From an uncultured Eubacteriales bacterium (GTDB lineage: Bacteria; Bacillota_A; Clostridia; Christensenellales; Aristaeellaceae), in NCBI GenBank assembly GCA_902775835.1, contig CACYNZ010000001.1, forward strand, positions 1 through 37,441: a DNA stretch of 37,441 nucleotides, read 5' to 3'. How positions within the stretch are numbered: the first letter of the stretch is position 1; each line of letters begins with the position of its first letter. The notes beneath the pieces were generated by a model that was not told where the DNA came from, ran no database searches, and saw nothing but the letters and a program-made list of their open reading frames with translations. Positions 24,397 to 33,011 of this stretch are shown in pieces. A program made the translations under genes and the position numbers.

Positions 24397-26781
24397 ATGT
24401 ACAGTGTAGTAAAGCGCGATGGGCAGATCGCGCCTTTTGATCTGACCAAGATCAGCAAAGCCCTTGAAAAGGCATTCATAGCCACCGGTCAGCCCTATCA
24501 CCCCAATGTCATCGACATGCTGGCCCTGAAGGTCACCAGCGACTTCAGCAGCCGGATCCGGGACGGGCTCGTCCATGTGGAGGAAATCCAGGACAGCGCC
24601 GAACGCATTCTGTCCGACGCCGGATATGCCAATGTGGCCAAGGCCTATATTCTGTACCGCAAGAGCCGTGAAAACGTCCGGAACGTGAGCGAAACCGTGC
24701 TGGACTACAAGAAGCTGGTGGACAGCTACCTCAAGGCTTCCGACTGGCGCGTCAAGGAAAACGCCACGGTTTCCTATTCCGTGGGCGGTCTGATTCTCTC
24801 CAACTCCGGTGCCATCACCGCGAATTACTGGCTCAGCGAGGTGTATGACCAGGAAATCGCCGATGCTCACCGCAACGCGGACATTCATCTCCATGACCTG
24901 AGCATGCTCACCGGCTACTGTGCCGGCTGGTCCCTGCGCCAGCTGATCCAGGAAGGCCTGGGCGGCGTCATGGGCAAGATCACGTCCAAGCCCGCCAAGC
25001 ATCTTGCATCCCTGTGCAATCAGATGGTCAACTTCCTGGGCATCATGCAGAACGAATGGGCCGGCGCACAGGCTTTCTCTTCCTTTGACACCTATCTGGC
25101 CCCCTTTGTCCGCACCGATCATCTCTCCTATGACGAAGTGCGCAAGTGCATTGAGTCCTTCGTCTACGGCGTCAACACGCCCAGCCGCTGGGGCACCCAG
25201 GCACCCTTCTCCAATATCACGCTGGACTGGAGATGCCCGCCGGACCTGAAGAACATGCCCGCCATTGTGGGCGGTGAAGCCATGGACTTCACCTACGGCG
25301 ACTGCCAGGCGGAAATGGACATGATCAACAAGGCCTTCATCGAGGTCATGATCGACGGCGACGCGGAAGGCCGCGGATTCCAGTATCCCATTCCCACCTA
25401 CTCCATCACCCGGGATTTCGACTGGTCCGATACCGAGAACAACCGTCTGCTCTTCACCATGACGGCCAAGTACGGCACCCCCTACTTCTCCAACTATATC
25501 AACAGTGAAATGGAGCCCTCCGATGTGCGCTCCATGTGCTGCCGTCTGCGTCTGGACCTGAGAGAACTGCGCCGCAAGTCCGGCGGGTTCTTCGGAAGCG
25601 GCGAGAGCACCGGCTCCATCGGCGTGGTCACCCTGAACATGCCGCGTCTGGCATATCTGTCCCAGAGCGAGGTGGAATTCTATCAGAGACTGGACCATCT
25701 CATGGACCTGTCCGCCCGTTCCCTGAAGACCAAGCGCGAAGTCATCACCCGGCTCCTGGACCAGGGCCTGTATCCCTACACCAAGCGCTATCTGGGCTCC
25801 TTTGATCACCACTTCTCCACCATCGGCCTGGTGGGCATGAACGAAGCCTGCCTCAACGCCAAATGGCTGCGGAAGGATCTGACGGATCCGGAAAGCCAGC
25901 AGTTCACGCGGGACGTGCTCAATCACATGCGCAGCCGGCTGTCGGACTATCAGGAGAAGTACGGGGATCTGTACAACCTGGAGGCAACCCCTGCCGAGTC
26001 CACCGCCTATCGTCTGGCACGGCATGACAAGGAGCGCTTCCCGGACATCATCACAGCCAATGAGAACGGCAGCCCCTACTACACCAACTCCTCGCACCTG
26101 CCCGTTGGCTATTCCGAGGATATCTTCTCCGCGCTGGACATTCAGGACAGCCTGCAGACCCTCTATACTTCCGGCACCGTGTTCCACGCCTTCCTGGGCG
26201 AGAAGCTGCCGGACTGGAAGGCTGCCGCTTCCCTGGTCCGCAAGATTGCGGAAAACTACCGTCTGCCCTACTACACCATGTCCCCCACCTACAGCGTCTG
26301 CCCGACCCACGGCTATCTGACCGGCGAGCAGTACGTATGTCCCAAGTGCGGCGGGGCCACGGAAGTGTACAGCCGCATCACCGGCTACTATCGTCCGGTA
26401 CAGAACTGGAACCAGGGCAAGGCCCAGGAATTCAAGGACCGCAGGCTCTACCAGATCGGCGCTTCCCATCTGACGCACCAGGGCCCGCTCGGCACGGTGG
26501 AAGAAAAGCCTCAGAAGCCCGTTGCCTGCGCCATCTCTTCGGATCCTCTGCTCATCACCAGCCGCAACTGCCCCAACTGCGTTATGGCAAAGCGGCTTCT
26601 GGAGCAGGCCGGGATCACGTTCACGGAAATGCCGGCCGAAGAAAACCTGGACTTCGTGGAACGCTATTCCATCCGCCAGGCGCCCACCCTGCTGATTCCC
26701 ACGTCTGCCGGTGCTGACATCTACTCCGGCGCCGGGGAAATCAATGGCTATATTCAGATGCGCAAGCGTCAGCTCGCCTGA
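24397..26781 (+). CDS. nrdD: anaerobic (class III) ribonucleoside-triphosphate reductase with fused C-terminal redoxin domain
   Basis: 794-residue glycyl-radical enzyme that reduces ribonucleotides for DNA synthesis without oxygen. An ATP-cone (about 1-95, VVKRDGQIAPFDLTKI) regulates activity. The ten-stranded barrel core (about 100-680) includes CRLRLDLRELRR with the likely thiyl-radical cysteine pair CC and the FGSGESTGSIGVVTLNMPRL loop. A zinc site is C635, H638, C648, C651 (CPTHGY...CPKCGG). The radical glycine is most likely G663 in SRITGYYRPVQNW. Unusually, residues about 715-794 form a glutaredoxin/NrdH-like domain with C725-P-N-C728 and a cis-proline motif RQAPTLLIP, which probably supplies electrons in place of formate. 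AAGGAG precedes ATG 24397. NrdG is upstream. Confidence 0.95.
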   Translation: MYSVVKRDGQIAPFDLTKISKALEKAFIATGQPYHPNVIDMLALKVTSDFSSRIRDGLVHVEEIQDSAERILSDAGYANVAKAYILYRKSRENVRNVSETVLDYKKLVDSYLKASDWRVKENATVSYSVGGLILSNSGAITANYWLSEVYDQEIADAHRNADIHLHDLSMLTGYCAGWSLRQLIQEGLGGVMGKITSKPAKHLASLCNQMVNFLGIMQNEWAGAQAFSSFDTYLAPFVRTDHLSYDEVRKCIESFVYGVNTPSRWGTQAPFSNITLDWRCPPDLKNMPAIVGGEAMDFTYGDCQAEMDMINKAFIEVMIDGDAEGRGFQYPIPTYSITRDFDWSDTENNRLLFTMTAKYGTPYFSNYINSEMEPSDVRSMCCRLRLDLRELRRKSGGFFGSGESTGSIGVVTLNMPRLAYLSQSEVEFYQRLDHLMDLSARSLKTKREVITRLLDQGLYPYTKRYLGSFDHHFSTIGLVGMNEACLNAKWLRKDLTDPESQQFTRDVLNHMRSRLSDYQEKYGDLYNLEATPAESTAYRLARHDKERFPDIITANENGSPYYTNSSHLPVGYSEDIFSALDIQDSLQTLYTSGTVFHAFLGEKLPDWKAAASLVRKIAENYRLPYYTMSPTYSVCPTHGYLTGEQYVCPKCGGATEVYSRITGYYRPVQNWNQGKAQEFKDRRLYQIGASHLTHQGPLGTVEEKPQKPVACAISSDPLLITSRNCPNCVMAKRLLEQAGITFTEMPAEENLDFVERYSIRQAPTLLIPTSAGADIYSGAGEINGYIQMRKRQLA

Positions 26782-26791
26782 TCACCCTGAT

Positions 26792-26817
26792 CCGCCGGGA
26801 CATCCCGGCGGTTTTTT
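26792..26817 (+). terminator. terminator after nrdD
   Basis: A 9-bp stem CCGCCGGGA (26792-26800), loop CA, TCCCGGCGG (26803-26811), then six T. It separates nrdD from the GH105-like gene. Confidence 0.92.
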
Positions 26818-26837
26818 CATAGGCAAGGAGAATTCCC

Positions 26838-27758
26838 ATGAAAGCCATATCTGCCATGCTGTCCATGCAGCGCAAGAGCTGGGAACAGGGCGTCTGTGCC
26901 CAGGCCCTGCTGGAGGCCGGTCTGGACGATGCGCTGGTGCCCGTCTGTCTCGGCGCTCTGCACTACCAGCTGCCGGACGGACGTTCCGGCATGCTCGGCG
27001 ACCTGAACGGCGTTACGGACCCGGTGTCCCTTGGACCGGCATTTCTGCACTGCCATGAACTGACCGGGGATCACGTCTTCCTGAAAGCGGCGGAAGCCCT
27101 GGAACACTGGTGTCTCGAGACCGCGCCGAGGTCCGCGCAGGGTCTGGTCTACCATGTCATGCAGGGAGAGGAATACTGGTCCGACAGCCTTTACATGCTT
27201 CCGCCTTTCCTGGCGATCCATTATCCGCAGGAAAGCATGCGCCAGTTCTTTGGATGGTATGACAGCCTCTATCTCCCGCAGCTGCACCTGCTGGGCCACC
27301 GGTTCCACGCACCGTCCGGACAGTTTACAGACCCTCTGCCCTGGGGCGGCGGAAACGGCTGGGCACTGGCCGCGTGCCCGCGCCTCCTCTCCTCCGACCT
27401 CACGCCGGGCGATCACGACGAACTGCGGGACCGGTTCCATACCCTGCTCAGCGCCGTCATGCAGTTCCGCAAGCCCAACGGCACCTTCCCGGACGTGCTG
27501 GATCAGCCGGACGCCTTTGACGAAGTGAACCTGTGCCAGATGACCGCCTATGCCGTCTTTGAGGGCATACGCCGCGGGCATCTGTCCGATTCCTGGCTTC
27601 CGCAGGCGCTTTCCCTGCAGGAAACAGCCCACGCGCACACCGACCGATTCGGGCTTGTACATGAGGTCTGCGGCGCCCCGCGTTTTGACCGCAGCGGCAT
27701 ATCATCGGAAGCCCAGGCATTTTCCGTGCTCATGGATCATGCCGCTTCCCTCCTCTGA
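26838..27758 (+). CDS. GH88/GH105-like unsaturated glucuronyl (rhamnogalacturonyl) hydrolase
   Basis: 306-residue protein of the six-hairpin GH88/GH105 group, which removes the unsaturated uronic acid left by pectin or glycosaminoglycan lyases. Recognisable motifs are YWSDSLYMLPPFLA, where D116 matches the catalytic Asp of YteR, and PWGGGNGWALA (169-177), matching the family WGRGNGW. SRIESG-type or secretion signals are absent, so the enzyme is cytoplasmic. It is shorter than typical members (about 350-380 residues); the N-terminal helix pair seems reduced. AAGGAG about 8 bases upstream supports ATG 26838. The terminator at 26792-26817 lies between nrdD and this gene and no separate promoter is obvious in the 20 bases left, so it may depend on nrdD read-through. 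A metabolic link with the GH28/GH36 operon further on is inferred. Confidence 0.8.
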   Translation: MKAISAMLSMQRKSWEQGVCAQALLEAGLDDALVPVCLGALHYQLPDGRSGMLGDLNGVTDPVSLGPAFLHCHELTGDHVFLKAAEALEHWCLETAPRSAQGLVYHVMQGEEYWSDSLYMLPPFLAIHYPQESMRQFFGWYDSLYLPQLHLLGHRFHAPSGQFTDPLPWGGGNGWALAACPRLLSSDLTPGDHDELRDRFHTLLSAVMQFRKPNGTFPDVLDQPDAFDEVNLCQMTAYAVFEGIRRGHLSDSWLPQALSLQETAHAHTDRFGLVHEVCGAPRFDRSGISSEAQAFSVLMDHAASLL

Positions 27759-27766
27759 TCCTCCGG

Positions 27767-27818
27767 AAAAGAAACAGGCCATGACACGGCAAATGCCGCA
27801 CCATGGCCTGTTTCTTTT
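27767..27818. terminator. long bidirectional terminator between converging genes
   Basis: A 17-bp perfect stem: the arm at 27767-27783 (AAAAGAAACAGGCCATG) pairs with 27802-27818, with an inner CGGC/GCCG hairpin. The A/T ends allow termination for both the GH105-like gene (plus) and the XRE gene (minus). Confidence 0.93.
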
Positions 27819-27822
27819 CGGT

Positions 27823-28605
27823 TTATTCCGCCGCTTCGACGCCAAGGATCCATTCCCGCGTCACGTCCAGTGCCTCCGACAGCGCATCCAGCGTTTTCCG
27901 GGACGGCTTCACCATGCCGGACTCAATCCTGGACAGCGACGCCTGGGTCACATGCACCCGGTCCGCCAGCTGCTGCTGCGTAAATCCCATTTCCCTGCGG
28001 CGCGTCTGAATCCGGCTGCCCGGCTTCTGTTCGTTTTCATGCTTCGCATTCCTGGCTTCCATCCGCTCCCAGATCTGTCTGCGCAGCCTGTCATCCGAGC
28101 GCAGATACTCCAGCATTTCCCTGGTCAGCGGGTACTCCTTCTGCGTGCTGTCACCATAGAGAATCCAGAACCGGCCGATCCCGATGCGTCCTTCAATGCG
28201 CTCCGCAAAACGCTCCGTCACCGGAATCCTTCCGGTTTCCAGATGGCTGATATAGGAACTGTTCACGCCCAGTTTTCTGGCAAGCGCGGCCTGGGTAAGC
28301 CCCAGTTCTTCCCGCATCTGCACCAGGCGTTCTCTCGGGGTGCCCTCTTCCGGCGGCCGCAGAAACACGATCTCATCCGAGCCCCCGCCAAGCATCCACT
28401 CCATGCTCACACCGCACAGAGCACAGAATGCCACCAGCTGTTCCCGCCGCGGAACACACTTTCCGCACTCATACTGGGACACCTTGACCGGCTTCACCTG
28501 CATGGCCTCCGCAATCTGCTGCTGGGTCACATTCAGCTTGCTGCGCACAAGACGGATGCGGCGTCCGATCTCAGCCGCCTCAGACCTGTTCCGCTCCTGC
28601 TCCAC
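27823..28605 (-). CDS. transcriptional regulator with three tandem XRE-type HTH domains
   Basis: 260-residue protein made of three lambda-repressor-type helix-turn-helix domains at about 13-72, 91-151 and 196-256. Their recognition regions are VTQQQIAEAMQVKPVKVSQY, LTQAALARKLGVNSSYISHL and FTQQQLADRVHVTQASLSRI. Each domain ends with an aromatic W followed by a short hydrophobic run (EWMLGG, FWILYG, EWILGV), suggesting internal triplication. A basic linker (about 152-195) joins domains two and three. The start is GTG 28605 with a GAGGTGAGG-type ribosome binding site. It is 20 bases after queH and probably co-transcribed with it. DNA target and signal are unknown; a DNA-binding role follows from the domains. 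Confidence 0.85.
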   Translation of the reverse strand: MEQERNRSEAAEIGRRIRLVRSKLNVTQQQIAEAMQVKPVKVSQYECGKCVPRREQLVAFCALCGVSMEWMLGGGSDEIVFLRPPEEGTPRERLVQMREELGLTQAALARKLGVNSSYISHLETGRIPVTERFAERIEGRIGIGRFWILYGDSTQKEYPLTREMLEYLRSDDRLRRQIWERMEARNAKHENEQKPGSRIQTRRREMGFTQQQLADRVHVTQASLSRIESGMVKPSRKTLDALSEALDVTREWILGVEAAE

Positions 28606-28625
28606 GCAGCCTCACCTCTTTCCTT

Positions 28626-29216
28626 TCAGCATCCCTGCTGTTCTGCTTCCAGTCGCTTTCTTTCCTTCTCCTGCTGCTTCCGGCGCTTTGCGCCAAGATA
28701 TCTGTCTTCCTCCGAGAACACGCATCCGCAGTATTTCTGCATGTACAGTCCGAGATTTCTCGCTTCCTCCTGCCCCTGACGGAACAGAGGCCGGAAGTCC
28801 CGGTACAGAAACTCAATCCCATACATGGCGGCGGCTTCCTCCGCACTCTTTTTCAGCAGTTCATGCTTCTGATACGGGCTGATGAACAGCGTGGACGTGA
28901 AGCAGTCGTATCCCTGCTCGCTGGCAAACCGGGCCGCTTCCTGCATGCGCAGGTCATAGCAGACCCGGCAGCGGCCGTCTATATCGGATGCCACCTGCTG
29001 CACAAACATGCGCAGCCCGTATTCATCCTTCAGCGTCAGCGGCAGCTCTATGGATTTGGCATAGTCCACCAGGCAGTTTTTTCTTGCCCGGTACTCCGTG
29101 TACGGATGGATATTCGGATTGTACCAGTATCCCTGCAGGCTGATTCCTTCTTCTCTCAGGCTCCCGATGCATGCCACCGAACACGGGGCACAGCAGATAT
29201 GCAGAAGACAATTCAT
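28626..29216 (-). CDS. queH: epoxyqueuosine reductase QueH
   Basis: 196-residue iron-sulfur enzyme of the DUF208/QueH family, which carries out the last step of queuosine synthesis in tRNA (epoxyqueuosine to queuosine) without cobalamin. Signatures are HICCAPCSV (C8, C9, C12), GYWYNPNIHPYTEY, GRCRVCYDLRM (C83, C86), FTSTLFISPYQKH and KYCGCVFSEEDRY (C163, C165). These supply the expected cysteines for the [4Fe-4S] cluster and the adjacent metal site. The C-terminal tail is basic and helical. The start is ATG 29216. The gene is followed by the triple-XRE regulator after 20 bases. Other queuosine genes are not in the window. Confidence 0.93.
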   Translation of the reverse strand: MNCLLHICCAPCSVACIGSLREEGISLQGYWYNPNIHPYTEYRARKNCLVDYAKSIELPLTLKDEYGLRMFVQQVASDIDGRCRVCYDLRMQEAARFASEQGYDCFTSTLFISPYQKHELLKKSAEEAAAMYGIEFLYRDFRPLFRQGQEEARNLGLYMQKYCGCVFSEEDRYLGAKRRKQQEKERKRLEAEQQGC

Positions 29217-29298
29217 TAGACTCTACTCCATTTTCCGGCCCGTTTCTCACATACGGGCCCTTATTATCTCGGCATGATTCCTTCCGGCATCCCGTCCG

Positions 29299-30621
29299 TC
29301 AGTTCCCGGACACGCCTTCCAGATCACATTCCTCAAACACGATGTCATGAATGGATTCCGGATGTCCGGAAAGCGGCTGGATTTTCACCGGCTTCCCGGC
29401 TCCGCAGGAAATACACCGCCGGAAAGTGATATTCCGGAATTCCGGCACATCCTCCGGGTCCTCACTCTCAAGCACCGGATCATCGCAGTTGAGGCGATTG
29501 AGCACATAATCCATGGTCAGGATCACCGCTTCTCCCTTGATATGCGCCATCTGGATATCTTCCAGCTCAATGTTCTCCACCACGCCGCCCCGGCCCATGG
29601 CACTCTTGAAGCGCACGCCCACATCGGAATCAATGAACGTGCAGTCCTTCACGAGTACATTGTGCACGCCCCGGGACATTTCGCTTCCTATGACAAAGCC
29701 GCCGTGGCTCTGACCCACATGGCAGTCATGGATCAGAACATCCTCGCAGGGCCCTTTAAGCTTCCGGGCTTCCCGGTCCTTGCCGGACTTCAGACAGATT
29801 CCGTCATCGCCGGTCTGGAATGTGCAGTGGTGGATATGCACTCTCCGGCAGGATTCCACATCAATCCCGTCCCCGTTCTGCGCCCAGGCCGGGTTCTGAA
29901 TGAACACGCCGCGCACCGTCAGATCCTCGCAGAACCAGGGATGCACGCACCAGGCCGGGGAATCCTGCAGGCACACGTCCTCCAGGAGCACGCGCCTGCA
30001 GCGGCGCAGGCTCACCATCACAGGCCGGTAGAAATCATACTCCGGTGCCGCCTTTTCCAACGCTTCCGCCTCAGTCCCGCAGCTGTCCGGAAACACCTCA
30101 CCCGCAAGCTGCGCGTCCATGATGCTCTTTTCCGGAAACCAGATGCCGCCCTCCCGGCTGTCCAGCACATGCTCTGACCGCTTCAGCAGCGCATCCCACT
30201 GGCGCTGCGTCATCTTGAACTGCTTGACCGGCCGCCAGAGCTGTCCGTTCCCGTGCATCACGCCATGGCCCGTAATGGCGATATCCTCGGCATTCTCCGC
30301 CCATATGGGCGATACGGCGCGGATGCGCCGGATGCCTTCAAAGTCGGTCACGATCAGCGGGTATTCCTCGCGGTTCTTGGAAAACAGCATGACCGCATTG
30401 TCCGATAGATGCAGTTCCACCCCGGACCTGAGCTGCACCGGGCCGGTCAGCCAGATGCCGCCGGGCACCACCACCTTCCCGCCGCGCTCGGCAGCAGCTG
30501 CCACCGCCGCGGCAAACGCCGCGGTATTGGAAACACGCCCACCGGGAACAGCGCCGAAATCACGGATATCAAACACGGTCTCCGACCTTCTGGGCAGGGC
30601 AACCGAAAATGGCTTAAACAT
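29299..30621 (-). CDS. GH28 family glycoside hydrolase (polygalacturonase-like)
   Basis: 440-residue right-handed beta-helix enzyme of family GH28, acting on galacturonic-acid-containing pectin. The catalytic Asp motifs are NGDGID (249-254, D251) and GDDGIC (271-276, D272 and D273), followed by QSHGGFVIGSE (H306) and VRFKS (337-341, in place of the usual RIK). An opening FDIRDFGAVPGG is typical of the family. It has no signal peptide, so it probably trims imported oligosaccharides in the cytoplasm. The start ATG overlaps the stop of the GH36 gene by 8 bases, so both are translated from one message. Exo-type or rhamnogalacturonan specificity cannot be separated by eye. Confidence 0.92.
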   Translation of the reverse strand: MFKPFSVALPRRSETVFDIRDFGAVPGGRVSNTAAFAAAVAAAAERGGKVVVPGGIWLTGPVQLRSGVELHLSDNAVMLFSKNREEYPLIVTDFEGIRRIRAVSPIWAENAEDIAITGHGVMHGNGQLWRPVKQFKMTQRQWDALLKRSEHVLDSREGGIWFPEKSIMDAQLAGEVFPDSCGTEAEALEKAAPEYDFYRPVMVSLRRCRRVLLEDVCLQDSPAWCVHPWFCEDLTVRGVFIQNPAWAQNGDGIDVESCRRVHIHHCTFQTGDDGICLKSGKDREARKLKGPCEDVLIHDCHVGQSHGGFVIGSEMSRGVHNVLVKDCTFIDSDVGVRFKSAMGRGGVVENIELEDIQMAHIKGEAVILTMDYVLNRLNCDDPVLESEDPEDVPEFRNITFRRCISCGAGKPVKIQPLSGHPESIHDIVFEECDLEGVSGN

Positions 30622-32725
30622 GCTGTACCTCTACTTCCTTCACTTCTTCATCCGCCTCAATCAGAACCCGGACAGTCGTTCCTTCCCCGCACCTGACACC
30701 TTCCGGCAGCAGAATCTCATACCGGGTCCGGACCGGGAGCACAGCCGGTCTTCCCACCCGGAGGCGGTTTCCGGAAATCTCCAGCACACTGCACTCCGCG
30801 CCCATGGCATAGTGCCCGTCGGAAGCGACAATGATCGGCTGCCCGTCCATTTTCTCCACCTTGATCACATACGCGGAATGCGGCGGAATGGCGCTAAACT
30901 CCACGGTTTCCCCGGCACGCACGCCGATCCGGTACTCGCCGGTGGCAAAGCAGCACACCGCGTACATGCCGTCTTCCATGACCAGGCCTTTCAGGTCCAC
31001 CCTTGCCGGACGCGCCTCTGTATCCGACCAGTTGATCATGCACAGGCAGTGCACGCCCGTCTTTTCCACAAACACGTCCATGTCCCCGGGAAAGCGCTCT
31101 CCGGCCATGAAGTCCAGGGGCTGCACCCGGGTGGACACGACCGGCAGGATATGCCGGATTTCCATCAGCCGGTCATCCCCGATCCGGTCCAGCGGCTCAG
31201 TCTGGCACATGATCCCACCGCCGGCGAACTGATTGATGACACTGGTCTGGACCTCGTCATCATTCAGCAGCCCGTAGGTCAGGCGCAGTCCGCGCTCCAT
31301 CTCCGGGTTCCTGCGGATCATGAGCGCGTCCGGATCATTGGCCCACCACGCGTTCATATACCAGCGCATCATACTCTGGCGGATGGTGTAGGGTGCCGTC
31401 TTGCCGCCGCCCTGCACATTGGAGCTCCACATGGACAGCACATCCGACCCGGTCCGCTGGGCGTCCACCAGGCCGATGATCGGATCATACAGCCCGCCGC
31501 ACATCAGGAAAAACGCGTCCTCGCCCATGCCCTCCCGGATCGCCTTCACGGCCTCATAATAGGCCCGGGCCAGGGTGATGCCCCGGTCCGCGAACGCGGC
31601 ATGCTCATAGATCACGGCCGCTCTGGTGAAATCCAGCTTATGATACGTGAATCCCCAGTCAAAGGTGAAATGCCGGTACAGCTCCCGGAAATAGTCCCAG
31701 GTGGCCGGGCAGGTAATATCAAACACGCAGTATACCGTGTCATTCATGGGAAACAGGCAGGGCTTCCCTTCCCTGTCCCGGAGCATCCATTCCGGATGCT
31801 GCTTCCATACGGAAGCCGTCTCATGCGCCACAAAGGGACTGGACCAGATGCCCGGCACAAGGCCTGCATTCCGGATCTGCGCGGCCACATCCTGCATGGG
31901 CACCGGGAACTTGGCGTTCGGCACGTATTCGCCCAGCGTCATCTCCCAGCCCTCATCCAGCTGGAACACGTCATAGGGCAGCTTCCGCTCACGTATGATG
32001 TCAAGGTTCCGCATGACATCATCATATGTCACGCTCAGCCCGTAATAGTACCAGGTGCAGAACACCGCGGGATGCCGCCCATTCCGCTTCCCGTACAGAA
32101 GCGCCCTGCGGCGGGCGAACTCATCCACTTCTGACCGGATATCCTGCGTCAGCGCAATGCGCAGGCTTTCCGTCACCACGCTCTGCCCCGGAGCAAGCTC
32201 GATCTGGAAGATCACCTCAGCTGTCAGGCTTTCAAAGTGCAGCGCGTCATCCAGCATGACACGGCTTTCCAGCAGCTGATCCCGCCCGGTCAGGAATTCA
32301 AGTGCCAGGCACTGCCCCTGCGCTCCGCGGATCACCGTCAGATGATCGCTGATCACGGTCTGCCCGGCTCCGTTTCCGTCCATGCCTTCCCCGCTCTCCG
32401 CCATCACGGAGGAGACATCGGAAAGCCTTTCATCTCTGCATCCTGTTTCAAACACGCCGGGCATGTCATTCTTATGCCGTCCGCTGCGGTAGACAAGATA
32501 CGGCTCCCCGCCAAGTCCCAGTTCACGCAGGTCCCGGATCTCCGCAAGACGCACCCGGTTCAGCACAAGCCTCTGATCCGACACATTGGTCACGGATCCA
32601 TGGAACTCCACAGACGTTCCGTCCCCGGATTCCGGAATCATTTCCAGCCTGAGCCTGTCCGCGCTTTCCTCAGCGGACATCCAGGTTCCATTGCAGCAAA
32701 CCTGCAGGCATGGCGTAAGCAGCAT
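30614..32725 (-). CDS. GH36-type alpha-galactosidase-like glycoside hydrolase
   Basis: 703-residue cytoplasmic enzyme resembling GH36 alpha-galactosidases. An N-terminal beta-sandwich (about 1-200) precedes the barrel with FCTWYYYG, DVFQLDEGWE (D257), the nucleophile region YHKLDFTRAA (D365, matching KWDMNR-type motifs) and the acid/base region RTGSD (D428). A C-terminal beta domain ends the chain. The motifs deviate from classical GH36 (for example HKLDF), so specificity for a different galactoside or a related sugar is possible. ATG 32725 has AAGGA upstream; the extended frame to 32758 adds unlikely residues. It is the first gene of a two-gene operon with GH28 and has its own promoter and putative operators, suggesting induction by a plant sugar. 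Confidence 0.85.
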   Translation of the reverse strand: MLLTPCLQVCCNGTWMSAEESADRLRLEMIPESGDGTSVEFHGSVTNVSDQRLVLNRVRLAEIRDLRELGLGGEPYLVYRSGRHKNDMPGVFETGCRDERLSDVSSVMAESGEGMDGNGAGQTVISDHLTVIRGAQGQCLALEFLTGRDQLLESRVMLDDALHFESLTAEVIFQIELAPGQSVVTESLRIALTQDIRSEVDEFARRRALLYGKRNGRHPAVFCTWYYYGLSVTYDDVMRNLDIIRERKLPYDVFQLDEGWEMTLGEYVPNAKFPVPMQDVAAQIRNAGLVPGIWSSPFVAHETASVWKQHPEWMLRDREGKPCLFPMNDTVYCVFDITCPATWDYFRELYRHFTFDWGFTYHKLDFTRAAVIYEHAAFADRGITLARAYYEAVKAIREGMGEDAFFLMCGGLYDPIIGLVDAQRTGSDVLSMWSSNVQGGGKTAPYTIRQSMMRWYMNAWWANDPDALMIRRNPEMERGLRLTYGLLNDDEVQTSVINQFAGGGIMCQTEPLDRIGDDRLMEIRHILPVVSTRVQPLDFMAGERFPGDMDVFVEKTGVHCLCMINWSDTEARPARVDLKGLVMEDGMYAVCCFATGEYRIGVRAGETVEFSAIPPHSAYVIKVEKMDGQPIIVASDGHYAMGAECSVLEISGNRLRVGRPAVLPVRTRYEILLPEGVRCGEGTTVRVLIEADEEVKEVEVQHV

Positions 32726-32942
32726 GCGTTCCCATCCTTCCCCGGACCCCGTCGGCAAACAATTTGCAAAACAGGTCCATCCGTTCCATGGACCCGGGGC
32801 ATGCCACCGTTTGATTTTTTTCTGCGGGAAAGCCGCAGCCGGCGTTCCCGGACCCGAAAACAGGTTCTCCTGAAACAGGTTCTATCAGAAAGTCACGGAT
32901 AAGTCAACTGCAACAGTGCACTTCCCCCGCATTTTCACAAAT
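32726..32942 (-). promoter_or_regulatory. promoter and operator region of the GH36-GH28 operon
   Basis: On the minus strand, -35 TTGACT (32907-32902), 17 bases, extended -10 TGA-TAGAAC (hexamer 32884-32879). Two direct copies of an 11-base element (AAACAGGTTCT on the plus strand, 32858-32868 and 32873-32883, period 15) overlap and follow the -10. A palindrome GCAAA-CAA-TTTGC (32755-32767) of LacI-like form and a hairpin GGTCCAT/ATGGACC near 32775-32795 lie in the leader. Confidence 0.5.
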
Positions 32943-32986
32943 AAGGCTGCATGCAGAGACGGTGTTCCGCGTCTGCATGCAGCCTT
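32943..32986 (-). terminator. terminator candidate after the aldo/keto reductase gene
   Basis: A 15-bp perfect stem (32943-32957 with 32972-32986; AAGGCTGCATGCAGA/TCTGCATGCAGCCTT), 25 bases past the stop codon. The T tract on the minus strand is weak (TTATTTG). Confidence 0.65.
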
Positions 32987-33011
32987 TGTTCCTGTCCAGT
33001 TTTCCGCATTT

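Noticed and set aside
23932..26478. 848-codon minus-strand open frame opposite nrdD
   Set aside because: It mirrors the codon bias of nrdD (GC-rich third positions); no recognisable domain, and nrdD on the other strand is certain.
29238..29260. Hairpin GGCCCGT/ACGGGCC as a terminator of GH28 or queH
   Set aside because: It lies upstream of both minus-strand genes' relevant ends (in the queH leader) and lacks a T tract on the minus strand; a role is not evident.
30119..32134. 671-codon plus-strand frame opposite the GH28 and GH36 genes
   Set aside because: Antisense shadow of two clear glycoside hydrolases; low-complexity His/Arg/Pro composition.
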